Origin: Marchantia polymorpha subsp. ruderalis
Lineage: Eukaryota; Streptophyta; Marchantiopsida; Marchantiales; Marchantiaceae
Direction of reading: 5' to 3'
Length of the DNA stretch: 64,000 nucleotides
Assembly (NCBI GenBank): GCA_037833965.1
Contig: AP031353.1
Span: 9,674,501-9,738,500 of the forward strand
Shown one piece after another: positions 24,780 through 35,738 of this stretch. The notes beneath the pieces were generated by a model that worked only from the letters and a program-made list of their open reading frames with translations, did not search any database and was not told the DNA's origin. Numbering within the stretch: the stretch's first letter is position 1; the number at the start of each line of letters is the position of its first letter. Both the position numbers and the translations under genes were made by a program.

Positions 24780-25207
24780 CTTACAACCATGTAAAGGTCA
24801 TACTTTCTTGTCATGAGTTCTTAATCATTTTTGTAGTTGGACATTTAGATCCATTGGCTGGTCTTGAGATGCAATGAAAGGGTCTTCGATCCAACATTTG
24901 GAGCACATTTAGCAAGCTTAGATCTATGGTCGTGTCTCATTCCATGGAGTTATTATTTACATGAAAAGCATCAATAACCCTTCAGCAATACAATAGTTGC
25001 CACAAACTTCACTTGTAAGGATTTGGTATCGACTTACATTTGGAATCTGATCCCGCAACTTAACCAAATAATGCACTGAGTCCTCATCACTTGACTAACG
25101 GTTAGTGCGGTGTTATCCTCGGAACTGAAACGAATGTGATGGGCAAATTCACGGATCAGTCAAAAGTTAGGGCTCTTCAGCTCCTCACCCCAAAATCTCA
25201 CCGGTCC
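24780..25207 (-). other. Conserved 3' flank of NLR2
   Basis: Matches the 3' flanks of NLR1 and NLR3, interrupted at 25208 by a 127-bp insertion that the other two lack. Confidence 0.6.
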
Positions 25208-25334
25208 CGAAAATGGCGGAGTTAGCTAAAGCCTTGTTAAGAGAGATGCGAGCCGATAACGAGCTAGTAACCGGCATTCGGGAAGCGCAGAGAAACTTCC
25301 CCCTGGCTTTAGCGAGCAGGATAGACTTTGCCTG
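25208..25334. other. 127-bp insertion at the NLR2 3' end
   Basis: NLR3 reads ACCGGTCC directly followed by TTATCGTCAG. In NLR2 the same two flanks are separated by 127 bases found nowhere else in the window. On the plus strand the insert opens with GAAAATGGCGGAG, a good plant start context, and stays open for its whole length. On the minus strand it replaces the receptor C-terminus with GKVYPAR and a stop. No target-site duplication is visible. Confidence 0.8.
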
Positions 25335-28300
25335 TTATCGTCAGCCGGTTCTGTGCCACGAGTGCATTGAATTCTGGAGAGAGATTATCACCAGCTCCAC
25401 ATTCACGAAGATGCAAGATCCGTAGTTTGGGTAGTGACGCGAGGGAAGGAGGGAGCTCAATAAGAGACTTGGTTTTTTCAAGTTCGAGCTCCTCGAGGTC
25501 TGTAAACACGCTCCAGTCGAAAGTTTCGTCCAGTTTCTTCAGCTGAAAACATAAACTTAGACTTATATACTGCAGCTTTATCAGGGAACTCAAGGTCGGT
25601 GGCAATTTCTTCATCTGAGCCCATCCGCTCATTCTCAAGATCCGTAAAGCGGGCATAGCACCCGATCGTAGCACTGGAAATTCGTCCATCGATACCTCTT
25701 CACAAGCGTACATGTCCAGCTCTGTGAGAGATGGAAATCCATCTGGTCGACCAAAAGAGTTTGGTAGTTGCTTGATGTGTCGACAGCCAGATATATCAAG
25801 ACACTCGAGGTTTGGAAGCTCATCAAGAGCAGGAAGATGTTTCAAGGAAGAGCAGCTCTTGAGATCTAGCCGTCTGAGCTCTGGCAGTGACTCGACTCCA
25901 AGTGGAAGGCTCAACAGGTCTTCGCACCTGCTTAGAACTAATGTTTGCAGGGCAGTGAGATTTGAAATGTCAGGAAGAGAGCTAACTCGGATGAAGTTGA
26001 CTTGCAGATGCCGGAGGCTCTTAAGGCAACTAAGCTGGAGAGGGAACGGGTATGACGGTCCAGGGAGAATGGAAAGGTTGCTGATTTTCAACGTTGTCAA
26101 AGATGTCAGCGAGGCTACATCCTGGAGAATAGCGGCAGGCTGAATGCGGATCAACCTCAACAAAGCACCTGTGATGCTCTTGGAACTGGCCCCTCCATTC
26201 CACACGTAAGTGTCGGAAAGGTTAAGATTTTCTAGTTTTCTGAGACCCTTGATGGCTCTAGGCAACGAAACCAACCTTTTGCAATTATCTATTTGAAGAT
26301 CCCGAAGTTCTTCCAACTCCTCAATAGTACTCGCTACTCTCTCAAGCTGTGCGCAATATGAGAGCTTAAGAAGAACCAGGCGTTTCATAGTGCTAAAGGC
26401 TGCGTCGGGTATCTGTTGAATCCTTGTACGGCTGAGATCCAGTACCCTCAGTTGCTTCAAGTTCAGAAAGAATCCTCGAGGCAGCAACGATAGATTCTCG
26501 TTACTTCTCAGAAGCAGCACTTGGAGCTCAGGGGCAGCCAGATGAGACGGTAGCTCCTGTATCAGATTATTCATCAACGACAATCTTTTTGCTGAAAGAT
26601 GCTTTATCTCGACTTCGTCGTCAGGAATCCACTCTTGCGGAAATGTCGTCAACTGCCTCCCCGGTTCATACAGACAGACCCGCTCATGTACCACCTTGTC
26701 GTGTTGCAGGTTGTACCGAGCCAGGTCCCGAAGCACATCGTGAACTTTACAGGTCATGAATTCATGAGAAGAAGCAGCAGCAATCCCTGGGTTTTTGACT
26801 TTCAGCTCAATCAAGCATCTTGCAATGAGCCAGCCCAAAAGCTCATAAGCCTCATCCTCAGGGGGATAATCTTTCCGTCTTCCAAGTATTCCCTCTCCCA
26901 CCCACAAACTGATCAGATCATCCACTAATTCGACACTTGCGTCTTCGGGATACGCAGCAAAGTAGTAGAAGCAATCTTTCAAATGACGATGCGTTTCGGA
27001 CAAATCGTCAACGCTGGGTTGCAAGCGATGATAGAGTTGCATTTCATGGTCGGAGCTGAGTGTCTCGGCGTTCTTCAGCTTCTTCAACGTCAGATCCCAA
27101 ATGCGCTTGTCCCTCTTGCCGGCCATCGTCCCTCCGATGACTTTCAGGGCTAAGGGGAGCCCCTTGCACTCTGCCGCCACATCCTCAGCTGGTTTGCGTA
27201 AATTTATCGGAACGTTGCTCACACCCGAAAAGGCATGCCAACAGAAAAGCCTGAAGCTATCCTCTGGTTTCAGCATGGGCACTTCAATTTTCGTAGCGTG
27301 TTTCCTGTCCAGTAACTCTTGACTGCGCGTGGTCACCAAAATTTTGCTCCCAGACGAAGATGAATGATTCACAAATGCATCAAAGACGTCCAAAATTCTC
27401 GACTTCCATACATCATCCAACACCAGCAACAGCTTCTTCCTTTGCCCTTGAAGTTGAAGTTCATGGCATACTTGCTGTGCATAGACCTCCTCGGAACTGG
27501 AGGGTGGGGGCAGGCGTGCACTTAGCATTCTCAACAGAGATCGGAGAATCTCTTTGATGTTTGGATCCCGAGCAACTGTTAACCAGAAAATCCTGTCCTC
27601 GAAATGTTGCCTCAGTGGGGGATCATTTAACAGTCTTGAGGCCAACAGGGTTTTTCCAGCACCACCCATGGACCAAAGCCCTACCCACCGACCTCCATCT
27701 TCTTCGAGGAGAATTGACCTCGCAGAGTCCAAAAGCTCATCGCCACCAAAAACCCGAGCGCTGATCTGTCGTTCAAACTGACGTTGCGGAGACGGAAATT
27801 TATCTGCAGAACTTCCGATTGCTGAACCTTGAGTCAGTGTCAAGAAGTGCTCGTCAGCTTGTCCTCTGATATCCTCAAATGCACGATCAACTGTGATGGT
27901 TCCATATGGTATGCCATAGTTGTTGGTAGGGGTGTTGACTGTCACCCGTGTGATCCGAGAGAGGTCAGCACAGTGAACTTCGTGTATCAGATCACTCTGC
28001 AATTGATTTGCGTTCTTCATGCTCTCTTGCAGATCAGCCAGTATCTTATTCTGTTCGTCAGTAGTCTCCTTTGTGTATCCCAGCTGAACCAGCGGTGCTT
28101 GCCCCACAAGATCGGTGATTCCCCTAGTCACTTCAACGAGCTTCTTCGAGGTGGATCTGTTCTTCACGATGTTCCAAGGCCTGGATCCCTGGCTGATGCA
28201 CTCACGCACCACTTTATCCGCTTCTTCCAGTCGGGATCGAAGTTTCTCCAGCCACTCTGTTACAGGCGTTGACTTGTTCTGACCCTGCCCTTTTTTTGAG

Positions 28301-28461
28301 CTATCACATAGGAATTGCACAAGTGGTGCCAAACCCTCAAGCAGCACGAGCAATGCCTTACAATTTTTGTTACGATCCACAGCTTGCTTGACTGCATCGA
28401 TCAGCCCCTGAAGCAACAGCTCGACTCCAAAGCCGATGACAACGCTTACAAGCTCAGCCAT
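25309..28461 (-). CDS. NLR2: RPW8-like NB-ARC-LRR immune receptor
   Basis: Predicted 1050-residue receptor of the same architecture as NLR1: RPW8-like domain (1-115), NB-ARC with MGGAGKT (265-271), LLLVLDDVW (344-352), GLPLAL (434-439) and VHD (573-575), then LRRs. The start at 28461 is the MAELV methionine; the frame is open a further 24 codons upstream without an ATG. Compared with NLR1 the NB-ARC-to-LRR linker is six residues shorter and unrelated in sequence (around NPGIAAASSHEF), and the LRR loop near the middle differs. The last residues come from the 127-bp insertion. The gene has a complete leader and TIR-1 element upstream, and AT-rich block 1 lies beyond its 3' flank. It should work as an independent receptor with its own LRR specificity. 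Confidence 0.93.
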   Translation of the reverse strand: MAELVSVVIGFGVELLLQGLIDAVKQAVDRNKNCKALLVLLEGLAPLVQFLCDSSKKGQGQNKSTPVTEWLEKLRSRLEEADKVVRECISQGSRPWNIVKNRSTSKKLVEVTRGITDLVGQAPLVQLGYTKETTDEQNKILADLQESMKNANQLQSDLIHEVHCADLSRITRVTVNTPTNNYGIPYGTITVDRAFEDIRGQADEHFLTLTQGSAIGSSADKFPSPQRQFERQISARVFGGDELLDSARSILLEEDGGRWVGLWSMGGAGKTLLASRLLNDPPLRQHFEDRIFWLTVARDPNIKEILRSLLRMLSARLPPPSSSEEVYAQQVCHELQLQGQRKKLLLVLDDVWKSRILDVFDAFVNHSSSSGSKILVTTRSQELLDRKHATKIEVPMLKPEDSFRLFCWHAFSGVSNVPINLRKPAEDVAAECKGLPLALKVIGGTMAGKRDKRIWDLTLKKLKNAETLSSDHEMQLYHRLQPSVDDLSETHRHLKDCFYYFAAYPEDASVELVDDLISLWVGEGILGRRKDYPPEDEAYELLGWLIARCLIELKVKNPGIAAASSHEFMTCKVHDVLRDLARYNLQHDKVVHERVCLYEPGRQLTTFPQEWIPDDEVEIKHLSAKRLSLMNNLIQELPSHLAAPELQVLLLRSNENLSLLPRGFFLNLKQLRVLDLSRTRIQQIPDAAFSTMKRLVLLKLSYCAQLERVASTIEELEELRDLQIDNCKRLVSLPRAIKGLRKLENLNLSDTYVWNGGASSKSITGALLRLIRIQPAAILQDVASLTSLTTLKISNLSILPGPSYPFPLQLSCLKSLRHLQVNFIRVSSLPDISNLTALQTLVLSRCEDLLSLPLGVESLPELRRLDLKSCSSLKHLPALDELPNLECLDISGCRHIKQLPNSFGRPDGFPSLTELDMYACEEVSMDEFPVLRSGAMPALRILRMSGWAQMKKLPPTLSSLIKLQYISLSLCFQLKKLDETFDWSVFTDLEELELEKTKSLIELPPSLASLPKLRILHLRECGAGDNLSPEFNALVAQNRLTITGKVYPAR

Positions 28462-28862
28462 TGCAACGTAATTGTTGTAGACTGCAGCTGCTCCCTCGAC
28501 ATACAAAACGTATGGCCCCACACCTACAGACAACTTGCCTGGACAATGTGGTCCTCTGTAATTAGCATCTGAGTAGAACGTTGAGCTTGTAATATCGTAA
28601 ATCAGCTTTTTTAAGACGACAACTTACAAATCATTCCCAAATGTGGAAAACTATCTTCCGCTAGTACTAAGATATATCTGACTATCTGATACTTGAATAA
28701 GACTACGGAAAAAGAGATAAACTTTTAATTGGAGAAACCTTTATATATATATATTTGGTTTGATTGCCACTCTTTTGCCTGTGGGATGACAAAACCCAAG
28801 AGGTTTAGGCATGAAGCAGTTCACAAACCTGCAACGTCTAGGGTGAAATGATCGCTACTTAC

Positions 28863-29256
28863 CACCAACATGGAATTCAACAAGCAGACAAGCGAACCGA
28901 GATTATCGCGACGGACAGTATTTCCCTGGCAATTTTTCATCCCACCTTCACGTCCTGCAAAGTATTGGACCCACAACGCCCTGAACAGAGCACGCAACAC
29001 AGCCAAGTCCATGTCAGTCGGACACAATGAATGCACTTTCTGCATGCGAGGGCAGGGTCGGGGCATCTGGAAGTGAAATTCTGCTGACTGAGATCTTTGT
29101 TGCAGAGAAACGTGATTTCGTGAGAAAACGAGTAATCTTCAGATGAATCATAATCGGCGTACTCAAGAGTGACGGAGTACAGCTTTCTCTGAGTGTGGAT
29201 GTTCAGCAGACGTACTTCGCATCTACAGAAGAAATCAAATTGAAATTGTCGACATT
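28863..29256 (-). other. Probable leader exon of NLR2
   Basis: 394 nt with GTAAGT donor at 28862. The 204-nt ATG-proximal part is open (28863-29066). The alternative frame that crosses the exon in NLR1 stops here at 28937. A first leader exon lies upstream, ending at a GTAACC donor near 29359. Confidence 0.45.
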
Positions 29257-29576
29257 CTGATGAGGTGTGCGGGCTAAAAAGATTTCCATCAGCGAAACTA
29301 AAACAATTTCTCAATTATATATTTTTATCCTCATCCGCGTCTCATGAGCAGGTGGTTACCTGCGTGCTGGCTTGGTGCTGTATCGGTGTCCGTCGTCTCC
29401 TGTGCATAAACTTTCCTTCCCGTTATCGCTCGTATTCCATCGACGAAGCTCACCGGGCGTGGAGGGCCATTTGAGCACGAGTGCACTCTGTTTTGGACAG
29501 GAGTGCGAATGCTCACATTGTCTGTCAGTGTCGTCCGTTGAGTTTTGAGGCAGGAGTGATGGTGTCGCCGTCATGT

Positions 29577-32082
29577 AAAGCCACCCCGACCGTATGCCTC
29601 CGGGCTGACGGCAGGAGCCCTTCATACGAGCACAGTTCGGGCGTCGCCGTTACTCACCCCGTTCGGCCTCGGCCCGGCTAAGTTTGTCGCTAAAGTTGAA
29701 GGTGTTAAAAGCTAAAGTTAAAGTCGAGAGTACTTGGTCTGGAGCGGAGGAGTCGACAGCTCTTTGCTTTCGCGCATCTTTTGTCTCTAGTCTTCTATTC
29801 GAACCCTCGTTCTTCTTCTTGTTGTCCGCTTTCTTCATAAACCAAATGCGTGGAGAAGTGAAGATGTCAACGCTGCAGCATGCTGAGCAACGAGGAGTGA
29901 TTCCGTCGATGTTATCTTTGCTGTGAATTGTGGTGGCGAATTGCTCCGGCCCATCAGTGCCGGTCAATCCTGAAGTTAAATAATGCGATGTCAAATAATT
30001 TCTTACTGAGAACGCTGTCAAACCAATTTCCGAGCACTCAATTGAAAATTCTGGTAGGCATCGAAGTGACTATTATTGTGGAAGTGTACACTTGCTTCAC
30101 GATCTTTTACTTACAATTCGCGATTGGAAGCTTTACAATGAAGCTAATGTTAAAGCAAGCCACTGATTTGCGAAATACGAAACTACTTGTATTTAAAAAA
30201 CCCCAGAATACTGCACTTTTGCTTAGATGAATCCAATTATCACTAAGGATTTAGACGATCCTTGTCTTATGCTGGTGAATGATTATTACTTTTGTGAGCA
30301 TGCAACCCAATCAACGTCACTGGATAGACCATATTGTGTGGCCTGTGAGGGTGAGCTTTGGCATGTACCTTCTTACGGGACAGGATTTAGTTGTCAAGAC
30401 TGAAGGAAACTGTTGGTACTTTGGGGATTCATACCAATCAATCCAGTGCACAATTCATTCATTTGGCTTTTAACTCTTCAAAACATGTTCGTTTTACGAA
30501 CCCCCAGTTTTGCAATTGATGGTCTCGAGCAAGGGGGTGACAGATATCAGGGCTTTGTTGATATCTCAGCGTAAATCGCATTTCACGAACTGATAGAATG
30601 AGAACATACCAATAGAGACAAGCCTAGATCCGAATTTTAAAACACCAGTCCTCAAGTGATTAACATCAGGCATACCGAACACTAGAGAGCCCTGGATTCG
30701 ATAATTACAAGAAGAGAAGTTTTTTCACTCGCATTTACGTAGCGCACTGTCTGAACTGTGTTGATGGCCTATCATCACAGCAAGAAGACTACACACGAAG
30801 CCAACAGATTGATAGGCAGGTTCAATCAGTATCCCATAATCAGAAGACATTTTGAAAATCCTACGAACGTATCCATTTTACATTCCATCAAGAATCCTTA
30901 TTAACCTTCGAATTATTAACCCTACTGACGATACTGCTGCGATATATATCAAGCCTTGTGAATTTCACGTAATGTACAATTGTCGATAGAAAAGCACCGT
31001 ATGCAAAAATACTAAACTGGCTCATTACATGTAATCAGCGTACATCTTTGTTTCTTGATACCCCTCTAGAACACTTTTTGTGTGGCTGGGTTGCACTCAA
31101 CATGCAATTATTCGAAGCTTAATGCAGAAAATCTTCTATGAAGCCCTGGACGTTAAGCAAAGAATAAATAGAGATATTCCATGAATAATTTACTGTTAGT
31201 TTTATGGTTGCATATTTCCTTGAAGATTTGGTCTCTCGTCTTTATGGCATGTTCCTCACTATTAAACCCAGCCGAAGCATCTGCTTTGGCTGGGTTTAGT
31301 AGTGAAATGCTTTGAATAGAAAGGAACAGAAATGATGCTTTTACGTGACAGCGGGTAATTCTCCATACGATGTTCTTCTGCGCGTCCAAGGCCACCAAGG
31401 AAGATCATTACATCTGAGATTGGAGCAAGGAGCAGCAGGCCAGCGGTCTTCAAATGCTAAGTTGAGATTCGCCGAAAATGATAAGGACGAGAGGAGTCGC
31501 CAGTTCGCAACCGGTATCCTTCGAAGAATCGACTCGTGTGAATCGGCTTGGAATCAACACGGCCTATGGTCAACTTAACCACAAATCAGCTATCATAATC
31601 CTTCACGCAAAGGATTATTGCGTGAAGGATCTATCAGTCACATGGATTACTGGCACTCCAGAGACCTTCTTTCTACCCACTCTGTAATCAACACCACCCT
31701 TCTAAGAGTGGTCCGTTGTGTGAATCGGTTTGAGAGAAGCTCCCACTTCCACCTCAATCAACGTCCACGTTTAAAAACATGGAATGCCCTGCGGATGCAG
31801 CTATAATATTGCTCCTGAAAGAGAAGAAAATTGGACAAGAAGAGTGAGGGTTAGAATAGAATACTAGAGAGAAGAGGCAAGAAAGTCAAGAGCTTGTCAG
31901 CTACGCCGAGTCCAGACCAAGTACTCTCGCACACCTCAGTGAACTTTAGCGACTTTAACTTAGCAGTCCCTTCCGTACCAACGGTGTGCGTAACGGCGAG
32001 GACACAAAGGTGTTCGTATGAACGTACCCGGCCGTATGCGGAAAACGAATACGGTCGGGGTGGCTGAACTCAAAAGTCGTGT
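29577..32082. mobile_element. TIR-1 element, copy b
   Basis: Left end AAAGCCACCCCGACCGTAT at 29577; right end ACGGTCGGGGTGGCT near 32065. The outer ACAAGACTTT part of the left arm is deleted. The interior is nearly identical to copy d upstream of NLR3 and more distant from copies a and c. It carries two copy-specific hairpins (31257-31304 and 31598-31630) and a 58-codon Cys/His-rich frame at 30227-30403. Confidence 0.65.
30227..30403 (+). pseudogene. Cys/His-rich remnant, possibly DC1-like
   Basis: A 58-codon frame inside TIR-1 with the order FCEHA, then PYCVACEGEL, then GTGFSC followed by a stop where a further Cys would be expected. The spacing H-x(11)-C-x(2)-C-x(14)-C is similar to the C1-like (DC1) zinc-binding motif of plant proteins. 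The same peptide is encoded in copy d (59289-59465). In copies a and c a TGG-to-TGA change (near 11343) ends it earlier. I read it as a captured exon fragment, not a working gene. The family assignment is tentative. Confidence 0.3.
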
Positions 32083-34256
32083 AAGCGCCACCTGAGCTCT
32101 TCGCTCTGGCTGGCTGGCTGGGTGGCTGTGTGTGTAAGCAGCGGCAACTCGTTAAGGGCACTTCGGCTACACCTAGGAGAGTTGTCCGATCTGACAATTC
32201 TTCCGACACTAGACCGTTGCCAAATCAAAAACAGTGCTCTCCACGATTCTAGAAAATTGTCCACAAGAGGTAACAAAGCTCTCAACAAAACTTGCGGCTA
32301 ATACAACAAAGTCTCAAAATAGCAGCTCTGAAGTACGTCGGTTAAACATATTGCTGAAGAAGGGAAAGAGCTATGGGGATACAGTTTACCTCTTTCTTGT
32401 AATGGGTATATGCAGGTATGGTTATAACAGCCAATTACCTAAATATGGTTAATTTTGTCTCTTAAAAAATATTAATTTAGTTTAATAAAAACTTAATTTA
32501 GGCCAATTTAACTTCTAAAAATGAGATTTAGTTTATTAAATTTTTTTCTCTAAAAAAATTAAATATAGAAATTATATTTAAAATATTTTTTTCGTTAATT
32601 TAGAAATAATATATCAAAATATCCATCAGTTTTACATAAGTATCCCCTTCCCGTTGGTTGCAACATGCAGGCACCAAATCACACCCACCTCCATTTAGGC
32701 GCCTAATCACCGGACCATTTAAGTAATTTAGGCCACGATATATAAGATCGCCTAATACAAACATGACGGGGTATATGAGAAGTCTAGACTTGTTTGAAGA
32801 AGCTATGAACCAATCCATTTAGAGAGATGATGGATTGCCACTATCTCACATTCACAGAGCTGAAGATGGAAATGATAAGCTACCGCTAATATTTCATGTT
32901 TTGAAAGAAAGGATCAAACATTTTCCTCTTCACGTGTTCGACTATGAAATTTGCTTTATGCTAACTGCCATCGTGCGAAGACATGTATATTTGAAGGTGT
33001 GTAAGCTGTCAAGCACAAACAGAGCTCGTCCATGGGGGAACGAGGGCTCTCAATTGAATCATACAGACTGACATTCTCGACAGAGGCCATTGCAGATCAG
33101 TGCACTGCCGGATGCTAGAAAGTCCAAAAGATTTGACGAAATGAATTGAAACAGAATTCCTTGAGGTCAAGAAGGATGTCTCAGAATTCCTGTGCCCTTA
33201 AACATGTGAAATTTACAGTGAACTTCTTGACAACAACATTCAATTGTTCCACCCACACATATGTGGAGAAGTACTCCCATCAAACTGTGTAATTGGACAC
33301 AAGATGAATACGGAATGTATTTCTGATGGACGATGATTGCAATAGCGTTATATTAATCACTCTCGATGTATTAAAAGTGCTAACCTTTCTACTTCAGTGA
33401 GAGATGCGGTAAAGTTAAGGTAATAGACCTAGAAGTTGTAGCAGGAATACAAATATTCAGTGTTAATGCTACCATGCTGGTTACTAAGTCCAGCATAAGT
33501 TCGAATCCTATTGGACTTACTCGTTCAATTTAAATCAATATTGATTCATCTCAATTAACAGCGAACATACAAGATGTGATGTAAATTCTGCTTGAAAATG
33601 AATAAGAGAATGCACGATAGGGATATGTTAAATGTACAGGTATCAATCGTTCGAGGAATACTTCTTTGGGGCATATGTGCGTGTTCTGTATCAAATGTAA
33701 AAGGAAATCTAGGATTCTTATGGCAAAACTTGCAAATAGTTTATCGTGCATGATCCATTTGTTAGCGAATAATACCGCAGAAGTTGCAACCTCCTCTTGA
33801 GAGGCAAAGCAACACCTCTCTGCTATGCAATTTGCGAAATTAAAGTGCGAGTTGAAATCCGACAGAGTCTAAGTTTTCATATAAGAGGGTCTACCTTAGA
33901 GGGCACCTCCTTGAGCAAAGGTGTCATCCCTTGTGATACATGAAGCATGTATGTCTAATTTACACACAACACTACCACTCTTCCTTCAACCGGAAGTTCT
34001 GAAAATCATGTGTCTTGGTGTACTTTGATACTTTATACTCTGGACATTCTTGAACAAGAAATTGTGTAGGAGCGCAGGTTCCGACATAATTGAGAGAGTG
34101 TACACATTATACAGATACACGTCTATACATTAATCAGATAGTGGTAGGCTTGAGTGAAGAGAGAGAGAGAGATGGTAGCTGTTGTAGCATGTAGGCATGC
34201 TCGTCACCTGAAAGTTCTGAATCACATGAGTTCATGACCTGTTTCGCACGCAACTT
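32083..34256. repeat. Spacer repeat, copy 3
   Basis: Third spacer copy. Its 94-codon frame (from 32835) is cut by a 1-bp deletion after about codon 60, at 33017-33020, which supports reading that frame as non-coding. It contains an (AG)7 tract at 34158-34171. Confidence 0.8.
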
Positions 34257-34374
34257 CCAGTATCTGTTTCACTTCGTCAGTAGATTCATATTAGATTTCA
34301 TTCGTCATAGATTTTTGTATCCCAGCTGAACCAGCGGTGCTTGCCCCACAAGATCGATGATTCCCCTCGTGACT

Positions 34375-35040
34375 TCAACGAGTTTCTTCGAGGTGGATCT
34401 GTTCTTCACGAGTCAGTGTCAAGAAGTGCTCGTCAGCTTGTGCTCTGATATCCTCAAATGCACGATCAACTGTGATGGTTCCATATGGTATGCCATAGTT
34501 GTTGGTAGGGGTGTTGACTGTCACCCGTGTGATCCGAGAGAGGTCAGCACAGTGAGCTTCGTGTATCAAATCACTTTGCAATTGATTTGCGTTCTTCATG
34601 CTCTCTTGCAGATCAGCCAGTATCTTATTCTGTTCGTCAGTAGTCTCCTTCGTGTATCCCAGCTGAACCAGCGGTGCTTGCCCCACAAGATCGGTGATTC
34701 CCCTAGTCACTTCAACGATTTTCTTGGAGATGGATCTGTTCTTCACGATGTTCCATTGCATGGATCCCTGGCTGATGCACTCACGCGCCACTACTTCCGC
34801 TTCTTCCAGTCGGGATCGAAGTTTCTCCAGCCACTCTTTTACAGGCGTTGACTTGTTCTGACCCTGCTCTTTTTTTGAGCTATCACATAGGAATTGCACA
34901 AGTGGTGCCAACTCCTCAAGCAGCACGAGCAATGCCTTACAATTTTTGTTACGATCCACAGCTTGCTTGACTGCATCGATCACCCCCTCAAGCAACCGCT
35001 CGACTCCAATGCCGATGACAACGCTTACAAGCTCAGCCAT
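34375..35040 (-). CDS. NLR fragment B: intact RPW8-like-only protein
   Basis: An open frame of 221 codons from the MAELV start at 35040. It covers the complete RPW8-like domain and the linker up to LTLT, then ends with REEQIHLEETR and a stop created by a rearrangement junction. NB-ARC and LRR are missing. Unlike fragments A and C it has no frameshift or nonsense codon, and all landmark residues (Cys near 34, LAPLVQFL, WNIV) are kept. Its leader region carries a 1-bp deletion (about 36077). In Arabidopsis, RPW8 proteins that lack NB-ARC act on their own at membranes, so this could be a working truncated gene. It may equally be a young pseudogene that has not yet broken. Confidence 0.6.
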   Translation of the reverse strand: MAELVSVVIGIGVERLLEGVIDAVKQAVDRNKNCKALLVLLEELAPLVQFLCDSSKKEQGQNKSTPVKEWLEKLRSRLEEAEVVARECISQGSMQWNIVKNRSISKKIVEVTRGITDLVGQAPLVQLGYTKETTDEQNKILADLQESMKNANQLQSDLIHEAHCADLSRITRVTVNTPTNNYGIPYGTITVDRAFEDIRAQADEHFLTLTREEQIHLEETR

Positions 35041-35738
35041 TGCAACGTAATTGTTGTAGACTGCAGCTGCTCCCTCGAGTGACAAACCGTATGGCCCCAC
35101 ACCTACAGACAAATTGCCCGGACAATGTGGTCCTCTGTAATTAGGGTCTGTAATTAGCATCTGTTTAGAACGTTGAGCTTGTAATCTCTTAAATAGCTTT
35201 TTTAAGACAACTTACAAATAATTCCCAAATTTGGATTACTATCTTCCGCTAGTACTAAGATATATCTGACTATCCCTTGAGCCTTGAGGTACTTTTAATC
35301 GGAGATACCTTTACATGAATGACGGTAAGAGGTGTGTACGAGAGATTGCATAATTATAACATTGTCAATAATTTTCAGAGTTCACAATCACATCTTGTCA
35401 ATTTTCTAAGGGCTGGAATCCCATGAAGTGGGAAATGAGTAAACATTTCAACTTATTTCAAGTTGGTATAAGTTTAAGTTTGTGGGTTGTCATGGCTAGA
35501 GGATTCTGATATCGAACTGTTGCTGGCATTGCTGATAATTGAGTATTAGAATTTCTAGAATTTATAAAAGATCTAGATCTAGATCTAAGCCTGTTGTAGA
35601 GACATGATCTAGAAATGATAGCGAACTATTGATGTTCACTACCATGGGACGAATAAACCCAAGAGGTTTAGGCATGAAGCTTCAGAGAGAAGCAGTTCAC
35701 AAACCTGTATCGTCTAGGGTGAAATGATCGCTACTTAC

